Assembly (NCBI GenBank): GCA_900553595.1
Contig: USEC01000003.1
Location: 11,730 to 75,729 of the forward strand
Length of the DNA: 64,000 nucleotides
Reading direction: 5' to 3'
DNA from: an uncultured Prevotella sp.
Lineage (GTDB): Bacteria > Bacteroidota > Bacteroidia > Bacteroidales > Bacteroidaceae
Shown: one piece after another, positions 1 to 8,550 of the stretch
How the letters are laid out: every line of letters begins with the position of its first letter
Numbering within the stretch: the first letter of the stretch is position 1
The notes under the pieces: model-generated
What the model was told of the DNA's origin: nothing
Seen by the model: the letters and a program-made list of their open reading frames with translations, nothing else
Databases searched by the model: none
Position numbers and translations under genes: made by a program

Positions 1-90
1 CCGATTTTAAAAAAAATAACACAAAACTATCTTTTATATGAAAAATAATAAGTTATTTTGCAGCCACTGAACTTAAAAAATCTGATTAAC

Positions 91-1278
91 ATGTACGGAA
101 AAGTAAAAGAACATTTATGTACAGCACTTGAAAACCTGAAAAGTGCAGGTCTTTACAAAGAAGAACGAATCATAGAAAGCCCGCAGGGATCGGCAATCCA
201 GGTAAAAGGCAAGGAAGTTCTCAACTTCTGCGCAAACAACTATCTGGGTCTTTCCAATCATCCGCGCCTCATCGAGGGAGCGAAGAAGATGATGGACCGC
301 CGTGGTTTTGGTATGTCTTCGGTTCGCTTTATCTGCGGAACGCAGGACATTCACAAAGAACTTGAAGAGGCCATCACTGAATACTTCCATACAGAAGACA
401 CCATCCTTTATGCCGCATGCTTCGATGCTAACGGTGGACTTTTCGGTTCTTTCCTCACAGACGAAGACGCCATCATCTCTGATGCACTCAACCACGCTTC
501 CATCATCGACGGTGTACGCCTTTGCAAAGCAAAGCGCTACCGCTATGCAAATGCCAACATGGAAGAGCTGGAGAAGTGTCTGCATGAAGCACAGGCACAG
601 CGTTTCAGAATCATCTGCACCGACGGCGTGTTCTCAATGGACGGAAACGTAGCTCCCATTGACAAGATTTGCGACCTCGCAGAAAAGTATGACGCACTGG
701 TAATGGTAGATGAGTCGCACTCTGCCGGCGTTGTTGGCGAGACCGGACACGGCGTAAGCGAACTTTGCGGAACCTACGGAAGAGTGGACATCTACACAGG
801 AACACTCGGAAAAGCATTCGGAGGCGCATTGGGAGGCTTCACTACCGGCCGTAAGGAGATAATCGACATGCTCCGCCAGAGCAGCCGTCCATACCTCTTC
901 TCCAACTCTCTTGCTCCGTCAATCATCGGCGCAAGCCTTGAAGTATTCAAGATGCTGAAAGAGGACAATAGTCTGCACGACAAGCTGGTTGAGAACGTAA
1001 ACTACTTCCGCGACAAGATGATGGCCGCCGGCTTCGACATCAAGCCAACACAAAGCGCCATCTGCGCAGTAATGCTTTACGATGCACCTCTCTCACAGCG
1101 TTATGCCAACCGTCTGCTTGAAGAGGGCATTTATGTCACCGGCTTCTACTATCCCGTTGTGCCGAAGGGCGAGGCTCGCATCCGCGTACAGCTCTCTGCC
1201 GCTCACACACATGAGCAGCTTGACAAGGCAATCGCTGCTTTCATCAAGGTAGGCAAGGAACTTGGAGTCATCAAATAA
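91..1278 (+). CDS. kbl: Glycine C-acetyltransferase (2-amino-3-ketobutyrate CoA ligase)
   Basis: PLP-dependent alpha-oxoamine synthase of threonine breakdown: it converts 2-amino-3-oxobutyrate plus CoA to glycine and acetyl-CoA in the cytosol. The 395-residue length fits the family. Visible family signatures are the NFCANNYLGLSNHP segment near the N-terminus, the VDESHSAGVVG aspartate motif and the TGTLGKAFGG segment with the PLP-binding lysine. I chose the ATG at 91; the frame is open to a TTG at 58, but family proteins start close to MYGKVKEHL. No threonine dehydrogenase gene is visible; it could lie upstream of the window. A strong terminator follows. Confidence 0.93.
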   Translation: MYGKVKEHLCTALENLKSAGLYKEERIIESPQGSAIQVKGKEVLNFCANNYLGLSNHPRLIEGAKKMMDRRGFGMSSVRFICGTQDIHKELEEAITEYFHTEDTILYAACFDANGGLFGSFLTDEDAIISDALNHASIIDGVRLCKAKRYRYANANMEELEKCLHEAQAQRFRIICTDGVFSMDGNVAPIDKICDLAEKYDALVMVDESHSAGVVGETGHGVSELCGTYGRVDIYTGTLGKAFGGALGGFTTGRKEIIDMLRQSSRPYLFSNSLAPSIIGASLEVFKMLKEDNSLHDKLVENVNYFRDKMMAAGFDIKPTQSAICAVMLYDAPLSQRYANRLLEEGIYVTGFYYPVVPKGEARIRVQLSAAHTHEQLDKAIAAFIKVGKELGVIK

Positions 1279-1308
1279 AGACGACCTACACCCCACCACA
1301 ACATAAAC

Positions 1309-1367
1309 GGCAACCGCATTGACCTGAAAAATCATCACGATTTGACGGACAATGCGGTTGCCTTTTT
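1309..1367 (+). terminator. Rho-independent terminator of kbl
   Basis: A 13-bp perfect stem (GGCAACCGCATTG at 1309-1321, complement at 1350-1362) is followed by TTTTT at 1363-1367. It sits 30 bp after the kbl stop codon. Confidence 0.9.
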
Positions 1368-1447
1368 CATGTCTGGCAGCAAATGCGGCATGTATGTTTT
1401 TTAGCTTGGCAAACGCCTCATTTTCAGTGGGATAAATATTGCCTTTC

Positions 1448-1528
1448 AAAGAAGGCTTCTTTGTCTCACAAACAAGGCTTCTTTATAATGCAAACAAGGC
1501 TTCTTTTGAATACAAAGAAGCCTTGTTT
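1448..1528. repeat. Quadruplet palindrome array A (81 bp)
   Basis: Four 15-bp units at 1448, 1470, 1492 and 1514 with 7-bp spacers GTCTCAC, ATAATGC and TGAATAC, exactly 22 bp apart. Units: AAAGAAGGCTTCTTT, AAACAAGGCTTCTTT twice, AAAGAAGCCTTGTTT. It lies between convergent kbl and the minus-strand exported protein gene, beyond the kbl terminator. First of eight copies of this element in the window. Confidence 0.95.
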
Positions 1529-1606
1529 GAAAACCAAGTAGATTATCTTGATATTTGGGTCAGCATAGGAATGGTGTAACAGAAGTTTTAACACCGTACC
1601 GCCTCG

Positions 1607-2251
1607 CTATTTCTGTGGATTGTATGTTCTTGCCACAAACTCGAGCAATTCAGGGACTCTCCCCTTCCAGTTTTCCTCCTGTATGGCTTTACACAAAGCG
1701 GGGTCGTCAAAGATGTATTTCTCCACCAGTTTCTTTACTACCGTTTTGCTGCTACCCATCACATTGTTCTACCAACCGAAGGATTGGTATATGCCCGACA
1801 CCGCAGGCTTGATACATGTCATTCCTGGCCAGATGTTCTTTCCCACCATTGCCAGTCCGTCCTTTGTCATGACATATCTGCCACAATGGGTAAAAAAACT
1901 TATGTACTTGCCTTTTCCTGTTACGAAACTCCAGGATACGAATTTCTTGGTACCGTTTGCTTTAGTGTCGAAACAGCTCCACAATACATCGCGCGACTCT
2001 TCCGGATATTTGGGATGCCAAAGTTCCAAATGTTCCACATCCAAGGCTTTGACGGTTCTCTTATTGCCCGACTCGTCAATGCCCTTGAAATCCTTGTCAC
2101 CTGCATACGGAATGGTGATACTTTGGAAAGTTTCCTTATGCCCATCAAGGAAAAACACTATTCCGGAGACATTCCGCGTATTCCCAAAAACGCCAGCATA
2201 AATGGTCATTGCAACCATCACAACAGCCAATAGGACAATCAATCGTTTCAT
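1607..2251 (-). pseudogene. Small exported protein interrupted by in-frame TAG
   Basis: The frame starts at 2251 with a hydrophobic signal-like segment (MKRLIVLLAVVMVAMTIYAG) and runs 160 codons to a TAG at 1771-1769. The same frame then stays open for 53 more codons with protein-like composition (NNVMGSSKTVVKKLVEK at its start, FVARTYNPQK at its end) to a TAG at 1609-1607. I read this as a roughly 214-residue gene with a TGG or similar codon turned into TAG, or as a sequencing error. Other genes here (purC, the TraB/GumN gene) end in TAG, so recoding is unlikely. It starts 24 bp after the rubrerythrin stop and may be cotranscribed with it. No family recognised. Confidence 0.65.
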
Positions 2252-2275
2252 GTGAGGGTGGTTTTATTGTACCCG

Positions 2276-2845
2276 TTATTTTGACTGCTCGTAAAAATAT
2301 CTCTTGTACAGGCCCATGAAACCAGCGCAGTGACGAGCTTCGTCCTTTGCCATTTCGTGCACTGTATCGTGAGTTGCATCCATTCCGGCAGCCTTGGCAT
2401 TCTTTGCAATGCGGAACTTGTCCTCACATGCACCACGTTCTGCTGCAATGCGAGCCTCAAGATTGCTCTTTGTGTCCTTAAGAACATCACCGAGCAGTTC
2501 AGCGAACTTGCTTGCGTGTTCAGCCTCTTCAAAGGCATAACGCTTGAATGCTTCCGCGATTTCGGGATAACCTTCCCTGTCAGCCTGACGGCTCATGGCA
2601 AGATACATTCCCACTTCACCACACTCACCATTAAAATGAGTTTCAAGGTCCTTTATCATTTCAGCATTGGCGTCTTCCTTGCGTGCAGCGCCAAGTGTAT
2701 GTACAGTTGCAAATGCAGGACCGTCCATCGGGTCGTCCATTTCCTTGAACTTGCTCTTCGGAGCCTTACATACCGGACAAACTTCAGGTGCCTCTACACC
2801 TTCATGAATATAACCACAAACAGTGCAAATAAATTTCTTTTTCAT
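2276..2845 (-). CDS. rbr: Rubrerythrin with N-terminal rubredoxin domain
   Basis: Peroxide-scavenging diiron protein of anaerobes, 189 residues. Residues 1-40 form a rubredoxin domain with two CxxC pairs (CTVCGY and CPVCKAP) binding one iron. Residues 50-189 are a four-helix ferritin-like domain with EEAEH and DEARH ligand motifs. The rubredoxin-first order is the reverse-rubrerythrin arrangement. It sits 79 bp downstream of perR on the same strand. An odd palindrome TTATTATATAA at 2868-2878 in the gap is a possible PerR operator (inference). Confidence 0.93.
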   Translation of the reverse strand: MKKKFICTVCGYIHEGVEAPEVCPVCKAPKSKFKEMDDPMDGPAFATVHTLGAARKEDANAEMIKDLETHFNGECGEVGMYLAMSRQADREGYPEIAEAFKRYAFEEAEHASKFAELLGDVLKDTKSNLEARIAAERGACEDKFRIAKNAKAAGMDATHDTVHEMAKDEARHCAGFMGLYKRYFYEQSK

Positions 2846-2924
2846 AATAGTTATTGTTTTAAATCAGTTATTATATAAATCAAATCATTAACGTAGCTTA
2901 CCAATATTGTTGTATATCAACAAC

Positions 2925-3362
2925 TTAGCCCATCTGTCCGCCGGTTGCCTCTTTTTGGCATTCCGCACATATTCCTTTGAAATAGAACTGCACGTCATCC
3001 ACAATGTTTCCCGCGATATTACGCTGGACGATCGGGAACTCGACTTCATCGAAAACATCAATTATACGATTGCATGACTTGCAATAGAAGTGGGCATGCC
3101 TGGCCACGTTTCCGTCATAACAAACGCGATGCTCATCGATTGTTATCATCTGGGCAGCATTCTTCTCAGAAAACATCCTAAGCGTATTATATACTGTGGT
3201 ACGGCTCAAGGTGGGCACTCTCGGCACAAGGCCCTTATACACATCTTCTACCGTAGGATGAGTGTAATGCGTCAGCAAATATTGCATAATTACCAGTCGT
3301 TGCATAGAAGGTTTGATACCATTCTCTACAAGCCTCTCATAAGCTTCTTTGTTGTTGTTCAT
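2925..3362 (-). CDS. perR: Fur-family peroxide/metal repressor, PerR-like
   Basis: A 145-residue winged-helix metalloregulator. The DNA-binding half includes PSMQRLVIMQYLLTHYTHPTVEDVY, and the dimerisation half carries HAHFYCKSC and a second CAEC pair for structural zinc. Position directly upstream of rubrerythrin on the same strand argues for PerR rather than Fur, since rubrerythrin is a classical oxidative-stress target. The sensing metal and ligands cannot be settled from sequence alone. It has its own promoter in the divergent interval with phoH. Confidence 0.85.
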   Translation of the reverse strand: MNNNKEAYERLVENGIKPSMQRLVIMQYLLTHYTHPTVEDVYKGLVPRVPTLSRTTVYNTLRMFSEKNAAQMITIDEHRVCYDGNVARHAHFYCKSCNRIIDVFDEVEFPIVQRNIAGNIVDDVQFYFKGICAECQKEATGGQMG

Positions 3363-3397
3363 ACGCTTTTATTTTTTTTAATTCCGAATTTCGATTG

Positions 3398-3428
3398 CAA
3401 ATATAACAATAAAAACATTCAATACAAA
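3398..3428 (-). promoter_or_regulatory. Promoter of perR (Bacteroidetes -33/-7)
   Basis: Reading the minus strand, TTTG (3428-3425) is followed after 19 nt by TATATTTG (3405-3398), a full match to TAnnTTTG. The predicted start is about 30-35 nt before the perR ATG. Confidence 0.75.
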
Positions 3429-3671
3429 ACAAATTTGTATTTTTTTCAAACTTATTGGACTTTTATTGCCAGAAATCAATATTTTTTCACTTTTAAAAGG
3501 CAAAATTCAAAATAAAAACGCAACATCAGAAAGGACAGCGATGCCCCAAAAACAAGTAAATTCCAACAGACAGACAAAGCAGGAATAACGGAATGCCAGG
3601 ATGTTTTCATTCGTTCCAATGAGCTATTTGGGTTAAAATAAGTCTGCACACAAAAATAATAAAATATACAT

Positions 3672-3702
3672 TTTGCATGTTTAAGGAAAATTACTAACTT
3701 TG
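3672..3702 (+). promoter_or_regulatory. Promoter of phoH (Bacteroidetes -33/-7)
   Basis: TTTG at 3672-3675, a 19-nt gap, then TAACTTTG at 3695-3702. Transcription would start near 3707, about 20 nt before the TTG start codon of phoH. The rest of the 365-bp interval from 3363 holds the divergent perR promoter and A+T-rich DNA with no gene I can support. Confidence 0.8.
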
Positions 3703-3727
3703 CAATCAAAACAACGACAACATTATT

Positions 3728-4705
3728 TTGATAGAAAAGCATATCATATTGGAAGACATCGACCCTGTAACTTTCTACGGGGTTGCGAATTCCCATCTGC
3801 AAATCATAAAGTCGCTATACCCCAAATTACGCATCGTCGCACGCGACAACATCATCAGGGTCTTGGGCGATGAAGAGGAAATGGCTGCATTTGAGGAACA
3901 CATTGAAAAAATGCGCTGCCATGTGATAAGATACAATTCCATCAGCGACGAAGACATTCTCGACATCGTCAAAGGCAAGCAACCCAAAGCCGACTCCGTC
4001 AAAGGCGTAATCGTATATAACATCTCAGGCAAACCCATAAAGTGCAGAAGCAAGAACCAGCAGAAGCTCGTTGATGCCTTTGAAAAAGACGACATGATAT
4101 TCGCCATAGGTCCCGCCGGTACAGGCAAGACGTATCTTAGCATTGCACTTGCAGTAAGGGCTTTGAAAGACAAGATAATAAGGAAAATCATCCTCAGTCG
4201 CCCCGCAGTCGAAGCCGGTGAGAAACTAGGATTTCTGCCAGGCGACATGAAAGACAAAATCGACCCCTATCTGCAACCGCTTTACGATGCACTCGAAGAC
4301 ATGATTCCTGCGGCAAAACTGCAGGACATGATAGAAAAGAACGTCATACAGATAGCCCCTCTCGCCTTCATGCGCGGCCGTACGCTCAACGACGCAGTAG
4401 TGATTCTGGATGAAGCCCAGAACACCACACCGGCCCAAATAAGAATGTTTCTCACGAGAATGGGATGGAACACAAAGATGATTATCACCGGCGACATGAC
4501 ACAGATAGACCTTCCCCGTGGACAAAAAAGCGGACTGATAGAGTCCATGGAAATCCTCAAACACGTTGAAGGCATCAGCTTCGTACCGTTAGACCAAAAA
4601 GACATCGTCAGACACAAACTTGTCACAAGAATCGTGAATGCTTACGAGAGCCACGACAAGCAGCGTGACAACGAGCGGAAAACGGCTGACAAACAGACAA
4701 ATTGA
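3728..4705 (+). CDS. phoH: PhoH-family ATPase
   Basis: A 325-residue cytosolic P-loop NTPase of the PhoH/PhoL family, usually linked to RNA metabolism or ribosome stress; exact role unknown. Walker A is GPAGTGKTY, Walker B is VVILDEAQN, and the RNA/nucleotide-linked segment ITGDMTQIDLPRGQKSGL is present. The start is a TTG: the N-terminus MIEKHIILEDIDPVTFYGV looks complete and lies just downstream of a good promoter, with no ATG nearby. First gene of the long plus-strand run; purC follows after 31 bp. Confidence 0.9.
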   Translation: MIEKHIILEDIDPVTFYGVANSHLQIIKSLYPKLRIVARDNIIRVLGDEEEMAAFEEHIEKMRCHVIRYNSISDEDILDIVKGKQPKADSVKGVIVYNISGKPIKCRSKNQQKLVDAFEKDDMIFAIGPAGTGKTYLSIALAVRALKDKIIRKIILSRPAVEAGEKLGFLPGDMKDKIDPYLQPLYDALEDMIPAAKLQDMIEKNVIQIAPLAFMRGRTLNDAVVILDEAQNTTPAQIRMFLTRMGWNTKMIITGDMTQIDLPRGQKSGLIESMEILKHVEGISFVPLDQKDIVRHKLVTRIVNAYESHDKQRDNERKTADKQTN

Positions 4706-4736
4706 GATTCATAAATATATAAAATATAGAGAAATT

Positions 4737-5687
4737 ATGAAAGCACTTACACAGACTGATTTTCATTTTGAAGGACAGAAAAGCGTGTACCACGGCAAGG
4801 TGCGTGATGTTTACGACATCAACGACGACCTCATTGTAATGGTTGCAACGGACAGAATCTCTGCATTTGACGTCATCCTTCCTAAGGGCATCCCGTTCAA
4901 AGGACAGGTACTGAATCAGATTGCAGCAAAGTTCCTTGACGCAACAACCGACATCTGCCCCAACTGGAAACTGGCAACACCCGACCCGATGGTCACCGTA
5001 GGACTGAAATGCGAGGGATTCCGCGTGGAAATGATTATCCGCTCCATCCTTACAGGTTCTGCATGGCGTGCCTATAAAGAGGGATGCCGCGAACTGTGCG
5101 GAGTCAAGCTGCCGGACGGAATGAAAGAAAACCAGCGTTTCCCGGAGCCCATCATCACTCCGACGACAAAAGCCGACGAGGGACACGACCTCAACATCTC
5201 GAAAGAAGAAATCATAGCACAAGGCATCGTAAGTGCCGAAGACTATGCCGTCATGGAAGACTACACACGCAAGATATTCAAGCGCGGACAGGAAATGGCA
5301 GCACAGCGCGGACTGATTCTGGTGGACACCAAATATGAGTTCGGCAAACGCGACGGCAAGGTATATCTTATCGACGAGATTCACACTCCTGATTCGAGCC
5401 GTTACTTCTATGCCGACGGTTACGAAGAGAAGTTTGAAAAAGGACTTCCACAGAAGCAGCTTTCAAAGGAATTTGTACGCCAGTGGCTCATTGAGCACAA
5501 CTTCATGAACGAACCCGGACAGCAGATGCCCGAAATCACAGACGAGTATGCGGAAAGCGTAAGCGAGCGTTACATCGAGCTTTACGAACACATTACCGGC
5601 GAAACGTTTGACCGCAATGTTGAAGCAGGCGACATAAACGCACGCATAGAGAAAAATGTAAGCGACTATCTTGCATCACGCAAATAG
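4737..5687 (+). CDS. purC: SAICAR synthase (phosphoribosylaminoimidazole-succinocarboxamide synthase)
   Basis: Purine biosynthesis enzyme joining CAIR and aspartate with ATP. The 316-residue form matches the longer purC type. Motifs: YHGKVRDVYDI near the N-terminus, TDRISAFDVILPKGIPFKG and LIDEIHTPDSSRYF. The ATG at 4737 is chosen because MKALTQTDFHFEGQKSVYHGKVRD aligns with the family start; the upstream extension overlaps phoH and is not protein-like. Ends with TAG, which shows TAG is a working stop here. Confidence 0.95.
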   Translation: MKALTQTDFHFEGQKSVYHGKVRDVYDINDDLIVMVATDRISAFDVILPKGIPFKGQVLNQIAAKFLDATTDICPNWKLATPDPMVTVGLKCEGFRVEMIIRSILTGSAWRAYKEGCRELCGVKLPDGMKENQRFPEPIITPTTKADEGHDLNISKEEIIAQGIVSAEDYAVMEDYTRKIFKRGQEMAAQRGLILVDTKYEFGKRDGKVYLIDEIHTPDSSRYFYADGYEEKFEKGLPQKQLSKEFVRQWLIEHNFMNEPGQQMPEITDEYAESVSERYIELYEHITGETFDRNVEAGDINARIEKNVSDYLASRK

Positions 5688-5701
5688 CCGGCACACAAGT
5701 A

Positions 5702-5741
5702 TTTGCGCGTTTGACATAGGCAACCATGTCAAATGCGCAAA
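5702..5741. terminator. Strong hairpin between purC and menG
   Basis: A 16-bp stem (TTTGCGCGTTTGACAT at 5702-5717 with its complement at 5726-5741, one G-T wobble) closes the 8-nt loop AGGCAACC, 14 bp after the purC stop. No U-tract follows, so it may be an RNA processing or stability structure rather than a full terminator. Confidence 0.6.
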
Positions 5742-5806
5742 CTTCATTTCATAAAAATGTCTATTTCCATACAATAACAACCAACTATTTTCATTATACA
5801 GATACA

Positions 5807-6544
5807 ATGGTTTACGGACAAGAAAAAATAAAGCCCTACAGCGACAATGAGGGCAAGGGAGCGCAGGTCGAGCTTATGTTCGACAACATTGCGCACTCAT
5901 ACGACAAACTAAACCACCGGCTGTCATGGAACATAGACAAGATATGGAGAAGGAATGCACTGAAAAAGCTGTCTGCCTTCAAGCCCGAAACGGTTCTTGA
6001 CATAGCAACCGGCACCGGCGACTTTGCCATATTGGAAGCCCGGATGCTTCACCCCCAAAAAATAGTCGGGGTCGATATAAGCGAAGGGATGATGTCCGTC
6101 GGACAAAAGAAGGCAGAGGCTTTGCATCTTGACAAGACCATCTCATTCAAAAAAGACGATTGTCTTCACCTGTCGTTCGACGCCAATACGTTCGACGCCG
6201 TAACCGCTGCGTTCGGCATAAGGAACTTTGCCGATTTGGACAAGGGACTGAAAGAAATGCACAGAGTCCTGAAACCCGGCGGACACCTATGCATAATAGA
6301 GCTGACATCGCCGGTACATTTCCCGATGAAGCAGTTGTTCAAGATATATTCGCACACGGTCCTGCCTATATACGGACGGCTCATTTCGGGAGACAACGCT
6401 GCCTACTCGTACCTCACCGCTACAATCGAAGCATTCCCACAAGGAGAGCAAATGGTGGAGATACTGAAGAAAGCAGGGTTCGCAAAAGCAGAATTCAAGA
6501 GAATGACATTAGGAATATGCACCATGTATTTCGCTACAAAATAA
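5807..6544 (+). CDS. menG: Demethylmenaquinone methyltransferase
   Basis: SAM-dependent methyltransferase for the last step of menaquinone synthesis (UbiE/MenG family), 245 residues. Motifs: MFDNIAHSYDKLNHRLSWNIDKIWR, SAM-binding VLDIATGTGDFAI and AFGIRNFADLDKGLKEMHRVLKPGG. The ATG at 5807 gives the usual N-terminus; upstream residues in frame are not family-like. The gene is followed after 16 bp by aroE, so the two are likely cotranscribed. Confidence 0.93.
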   Translation: MVYGQEKIKPYSDNEGKGAQVELMFDNIAHSYDKLNHRLSWNIDKIWRRNALKKLSAFKPETVLDIATGTGDFAILEARMLHPQKIVGVDISEGMMSVGQKKAEALHLDKTISFKKDDCLHLSFDANTFDAVTAAFGIRNFADLDKGLKEMHRVLKPGGHLCIIELTSPVHFPMKQLFKIYSHTVLPIYGRLISGDNAAYSYLTATIEAFPQGEQMVEILKKAGFAKAEFKRMTLGICTMYFATK

Positions 6545-6560
6545 CATAACAAGAAAGAAA

Positions 6561-7313
6561 ATGGACAAGTATGGATTAATAGGCTATCCCTTGGGACATT
6601 CATTCTCTGTGACATACTTCAACGAGAAGTTCGAGAATGAGAACATTGATGCATGCTACATCAATTACGAGATTCCCACGATAGAAGAGTTGCCTGAAAT
6701 CTTGGCATCAAATCCTGAGCTGAGAGGACTGAATGTCACCATCCCTTACAAGCAGAAGGTGATAAACTATTTGGACGACCTCAGTCCGGAAGCAAGAGCC
6801 ATTGGTGCGGTCAATGTCATCAGAGTGACTCACAAAGGCAACAAATTCTTCCTGAAAGGATTCAACAGCGATGTCATAGGCTTCACCAGAAGCATAGAGC
6901 CAATGCTGGAGAAATGTCACAAGAAAGCACTTATCCTTGGAACAGGAGGCGCATCGAAAGCCGTCAATTTCGGATTGAAGTCGCTCGGACTTGACACCAT
7001 TTTCGTGAGCAGGACAAGGAAACCGGGCTGCATAACCTACGAGGATGTCACTCCGGAAATGGTGAAAGAATATAATGTAATAGTCAATTGCACCCCTCTT
7101 GGCATGTACCCCAATGTAGATTCATGCCCCAACCTGCCATACGAGGCAATGGACAGCCACACGATTCTATACGACCTCCTGTACAACCCCGACGAGACTC
7201 TCTTCATGAAACGTGGAGCCGAGTTCGGAGCCAACACCAAGAACGGTCTGGAAATGCTACTTCTACAAGCCTTTGCAAGTTGGGAATTCTGGAACGGAAA
7301 GGAGCGCGAATAA
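6561..7313 (+). CDS. aroE: Shikimate dehydrogenase
   Basis: NADPH-dependent reduction of 3-dehydroshikimate in aromatic amino acid synthesis, 250 residues. Motifs: GLIGYPLGHSFS with the substrate-binding serines, LRGLNVTIPYKQ with the catalytic lysine, GAVNVI, the nucleotide loop LGTGGASKAV, and NGLEMLLLQA near the C-terminus. Short spacing to both neighbours indicates an operon. Confidence 0.93.
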   Translation: MDKYGLIGYPLGHSFSVTYFNEKFENENIDACYINYEIPTIEELPEILASNPELRGLNVTIPYKQKVINYLDDLSPEARAIGAVNVIRVTHKGNKFFLKGFNSDVIGFTRSIEPMLEKCHKKALILGTGGASKAVNFGLKSLGLDTIFVSRTRKPGCITYEDVTPEMVKEYNVIVNCTPLGMYPNVDSCPNLPYEAMDSHTILYDLLYNPDETLFMKRGAEFGANTKNGLEMLLLQAFASWEFWNGKERE

Positions 7314-7350
7314 ATCATTTTACTTCAAGAAAATTCAAAACAATCAAGAT

Positions 7351-8520
7351 ATGGACAACTCTAACAGATACATGTTGCGCGGTGTAAGCGCTGCAAAGGA
7401 AGACGTACATAACGCCATCAAAAACATTGACAAAGGTATTTTCCCGCAGGCTTTCTGCAAAATCATACCCGACATTCTTGGTGGCGACCCGGAATATTGC
7501 AACATAATGCACGCCGACGGAGCCGGCACAAAGTCGTCGTTGGCATACCTGTATTGGAAGGAAACGGGAGACCTCAGCGTATGGAAGGGCATCGCACAGG
7601 ATGCTCTCGTCATGAACACCGATGATTTGCTGTGTGTCGGCGCCGTGGACAACATCCTTGTGTCAAGCACTATCGGACGCAACAAGATGCTCATTCCCGG
7701 AGAAGTGATTTCGGCCATCATCAATGGCACCGACGAATTGCTCGCAACTCTGCGCGACATGGGTATCGGCATTTATGCTACCGGAGGCGAAACAGCCGAT
7801 GTCGGCGACCTTGTACGAACAATAATCGTCGATTCCACTGTCACATGTCGTATGCGCCGCAAGGATGTCATAAACAATGCCAACATCCGTCCGGGCGACG
7901 TTATTGTCGGACTGGCCTCATTCGGACAAGCCACTTATGAGAAGTCATACAACGGAGGCATGGGAAGCAACGGTCTTACAAGTGCCCGCCACGATGTGTT
8001 CGCAAAGTATCTGGCAGAGAAGTACCCGGAAAGCTACGACCACGCAGTCCCGGAAGAACTGGTTTACAGCGGCACATGCCGTCTGGACGACAAGGTGGAA
8101 GGCGTAGATGTGAATGCCGGACAACTCGTTCTCTCCCCTACCCGCACCTACGCTCCGGTCATCAAGAAACTGCTTGACAAACTGCGTCCGGAAATTCACG
8201 GAATGGTGCACTGCACGGGTGGAGCACAGACGAAAGTGCTTCACTTTGTCAGCGACAACTGTCGTGTCGTGAAAGACAACATGTTCCCGATACCGCCACT
8301 CTTCAAGACGATACAGGAACAAAGCCATACAGACTGGAAAGAGATGTACAAGGTGTTCAACATGGGACACCGTATGGAGATATACATCCGCCCGGAACTG
8401 GCAGAAAAGGTTATTGCCATAAGCAAGAGTTTCAACATTGACGCACAGATTGTCGGACACATTGAGGAAGGAAAGAAATCCCTCACCATCAATTCCGAGT
8501 ATGGAGTGTTTGAATATTAA
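7351..8520 (+). CDS. purM: AIR synthase (phosphoribosylformylglycinamidine cyclo-ligase)
   Basis: Fifth step of purine synthesis, closing FGAM to AIR with ATP. The protein has 389 residues, longer than the about 345 of the E. coli type. Motifs: HADGAGTKSSLAYLYWKETG, ALVMNTDDLLCVGA and YATGGETADVGDLVRT. The ATG at 7351 is supported by MDNSNRYMLRGVSAAKEDVHNAI as N-terminus; the longer open frame overlaps aroE. It is separated from purC by menG and aroE. Confidence 0.92.
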   Translation: MDNSNRYMLRGVSAAKEDVHNAIKNIDKGIFPQAFCKIIPDILGGDPEYCNIMHADGAGTKSSLAYLYWKETGDLSVWKGIAQDALVMNTDDLLCVGAVDNILVSSTIGRNKMLIPGEVISAIINGTDELLATLRDMGIGIYATGGETADVGDLVRTIIVDSTVTCRMRRKDVINNANIRPGDVIVGLASFGQATYEKSYNGGMGSNGLTSARHDVFAKYLAEKYPESYDHAVPEELVYSGTCRLDDKVEGVDVNAGQLVLSPTRTYAPVIKKLLDKLRPEIHGMVHCTGGAQTKVLHFVSDNCRVVKDNMFPIPPLFKTIQEQSHTDWKEMYKVFNMGHRMEIYIRPELAEKVIAISKSFNIDAQIVGHIEEGKKSLTINSEYGVFEY

Positions 8521-8550
8521 TTTTTTACATCTATTATTTCGTTAAGCCCA

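Noticed and set aside
58..90. TTG start giving kbl eleven more residues
   Set aside because: The ATG at 91 fits the family N-terminus better.
1769..1771. TAG recoding as an amino acid
   Set aside because: RF1 with its PAT motif is present and several neighbours end in TAG.
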